Made by a program: the position numbers and the translations under genes | Assembly (NCBI GenBank): GCA_025618425.1 | Contig: CM046846.1 | Span: 34,577,538 to 34,641,537, forward strand | Reading direction: 5' to 3' | DNA length: 64,000 nucleotides | Origin: Heliocidaris tuberculata | Taxonomy: Eukaryota; Echinodermata; Echinoidea; Camarodonta; Echinometridae | Notes under the pieces: generated by a model | Database searches by the model: none | Seen by the model: only the letters and a program-made list of their open reading frames with translations | Told to the model about the DNA's origin: nothing | In this document: positions 62,590 through 64,000 of the stretch, piece by piece | How positions within the stretch are numbered: position 1 is the stretch's first letter | How the letters are laid out: each line of letters begins with the position of its first letter

Positions 62590-63963
62590 ATGATTTGATT
62601 TGATTTGATTTATTTTCTTCTGCATTCATATAAGTACAACATTTTTCGGTAACATATATAAAATAAAATACAAAAATACTTTTTGACAATGAATCATAAA
62701 TAGCAAGTATATGTAACAATCATTTTTCAAAAACAAACACGAAATGATAAATTGTCAAATTATTGTAATTCATCAAATATAAAGTCATTTGCCGAAGAAG
62801 GGCTACCATTATAAACAATTTGCTTGAGAATATGGCAGCCCCAGACAAATATTATGAAATAGCTAAAACATGTTTAAATAAGCAGAATGGATAAATAATT
62901 GAAATCCTAAATTAAAAGCATATTGATGATGATGTTGATGATGAAATGATGATGGTGATGATGATGATGATGATGATAACGGTGATGATGATGATGATGA
63001 TGAAGAGTTGACACAGAAATTTTACCTTGTATATTCAGATAGTAACATCGTTTTAACTTTGGCTTTAAATGAGTAAAGGGAACAACATGATTTAATGAAT
63101 TCTGGGAGAGAATTCCATAGGTCTGGACCATGGTGTCTTATTGATCTATGGGCAATCAGTAACTTTGGGTTGACTAGATGAAAATTGGAGGAATTGCGAG
63201 TAGGGTAGGAGTGAATAGTGTTATTTAAATTATAAAAGTTTTGAAATGAAAGAGGGAGCAAGTCATTTAGATACTTAAATATGAACAGTAAACTTTGTAG
63301 TGAATTGATGTCGAATACTGTTAGAGTTTTCAGTTGGTAAAATATTGGTCTGGTGTGAGATAAATATGGTGAGCCGGTACATATGCGAAGGGCTTTCTTT
63401 TGCAATAAGTAAATAGAGTTGATTTTTGTTTTGTTGATGGTGGCCCATACTAAATTGCAATATGTTATATATGGTAATATCAATGAATTATAAAGCATAA
63501 CGAGCGTTTTACGAGGGACAAATCTCTTTACTTTATAAAGTATACCAACATTCCTAGAAATAGAAGTAGTTATATGACGTATATGTTCATTCCAATTTAA
63601 ATTTTCATCGATAATGACACCCAAAAATTTTGTTTGTCTCTTTCTTTCTAGAGGTACATTATTTATAAGTATGTTGTAAGGAAAATCAATGACATGAGAA
63701 TTTACGTGCTTGAAATACATGAAATTGGTTTTATCTAAATTAAGGGACAATTTATTGCATTTAAACCACAAAGATAACTTTGGTAACTCATTATTAAGTG
63801 TATTTACTAGGGTATTTGAGTTATGATGTGAAAAGAAAATGTTTGTGTCATCTGCAAATAATATGAAAGATAAAAGAGGAGTTGTATTAGTTAAATCCAT
63901 TTTAATACAAAATAGACACATATAGCAGAGCACGTGGTAAGGGAAGATGGAAGATTCAATCAT
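62590..63963 (-). pseudogene. Jockey/CR1-group LINE inserted beside the integrase gene
   Basis: The open frame 63963-63022 encodes the RT from just before FADD (63847-63858) to the C-terminus: LSLNLDKTNFMYF, TKFLGVIIDENLNWNEHI, SLILPYITYCNLVWA, and HHGPDLWNSLPEFIKS. Upstream RT motifs are missing or out of frame, so the copy is 5'-truncated or continues degraded to the window end. The 3' UTR runs to an (AAATC)n tail on the minus strand (plus 62590-62612, TGATTTGATTTGATTTGATT), which abuts the integrase frame. Confidence 0.85.
62924..63004. repeat. GAT/GATGAT microsatellite
   Basis: An interrupted (GAT)n run within the LINE's 3' region. A His-rich frame on the minus strand is an artefact. Confidence 0.9.
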
Positions 63964-63969
63964 TGTTGA

Positions 63970-64000
63970 ACCTATATTATATATATATATATATATATAT
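63970..64000. repeat. TA microsatellite at the window end
   Basis: (TA)n runs off the end of the window. Confidence 0.9.

Noticed and set aside
62907..63131. His-rich frame suggesting a metal-binding peptide
   Set aside because: Translation of a GAT microsatellite in a LINE 3' region.

Overview
This is a metazoan nuclear DNA window. Spliced genes with GT-AG introns, TATA boxes, metazoan LINEs, Gypsy-type and integrase-type mobile genes, satellites and long A, G, CT and TA runs all argue against a prokaryote. The repeat mix (foldback elements, L2/CR1-like and Tx1-like LINEs, a G2E3-like HECT gene) and the intronless Ig-type receptor genes fit a marine deuterostome. My best guess is an echinoderm, possibly a sea urchin. 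That is an inference, since no species-diagnostic gene is present.

Three host genes look intact. A beta-tubulin gene lies on the plus strand, join(22059..22115, 22660..22995, 26221..27174). Two single-exon genes on the minus strand (12764..13738 and 36090..37412) encode paralogous type I membrane proteins. Each has a signal peptide, Ig-like ectodomains, one transmembrane helix and a short cytoplasmic tail ending in phospho-tyrosine motifs. The first tail has one ITIM-type and two YxxM motifs; the second has two YxxM motifs. This pair is the most interesting content: it looks like a small family of inhibitory or PI3K-coupled immune-type receptors.

The rest is mostly mobile DNA and repeats. 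0-9 kb holds foldback elements, a degenerate minisatellite split by a MITE, and a 5'-truncated LINE with a perfect 13-bp target duplication. 9.4-12 kb and 14.8-17.3 kb hold two dead Tx1/L1-like LINEs flanking the first receptor gene. 18.0-20.9 kb is a 2.9-kb foldback carrying a nested MITE. 22-27.2 kb is beta-tubulin, whose second intron is rich in microsatellites. 30.9-34.5 kb holds two LINEs, one with an 820-codon open frame. 35-36 kb holds tRNA-like SINE fragments. 36-37.4 kb is the second receptor gene. 40.9-42.5 kb is a MITE cluster and a 223-bp duplication. 43.1-44.3 kb is a ~190-bp satellite. 46-47.5 kb has a long hairpin and ~195-bp tandem repeats. 48-52 kb is a Gypsy-type element with a zinc-finger/SR-rich extra ORF, interrupted by a LINE. 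52.7-54.8 kb is a broken G2E3-like HECT gene. 55.4-58.9 kb holds two satellite arrays, a 64-bp unit and a ~92-bp unit with ~384-bp higher-order periodicity, with a perfect 34-bp palindrome between them. 60.9-64 kb is a broken integrase-domain gene with a LINE inserted at its 5' side.
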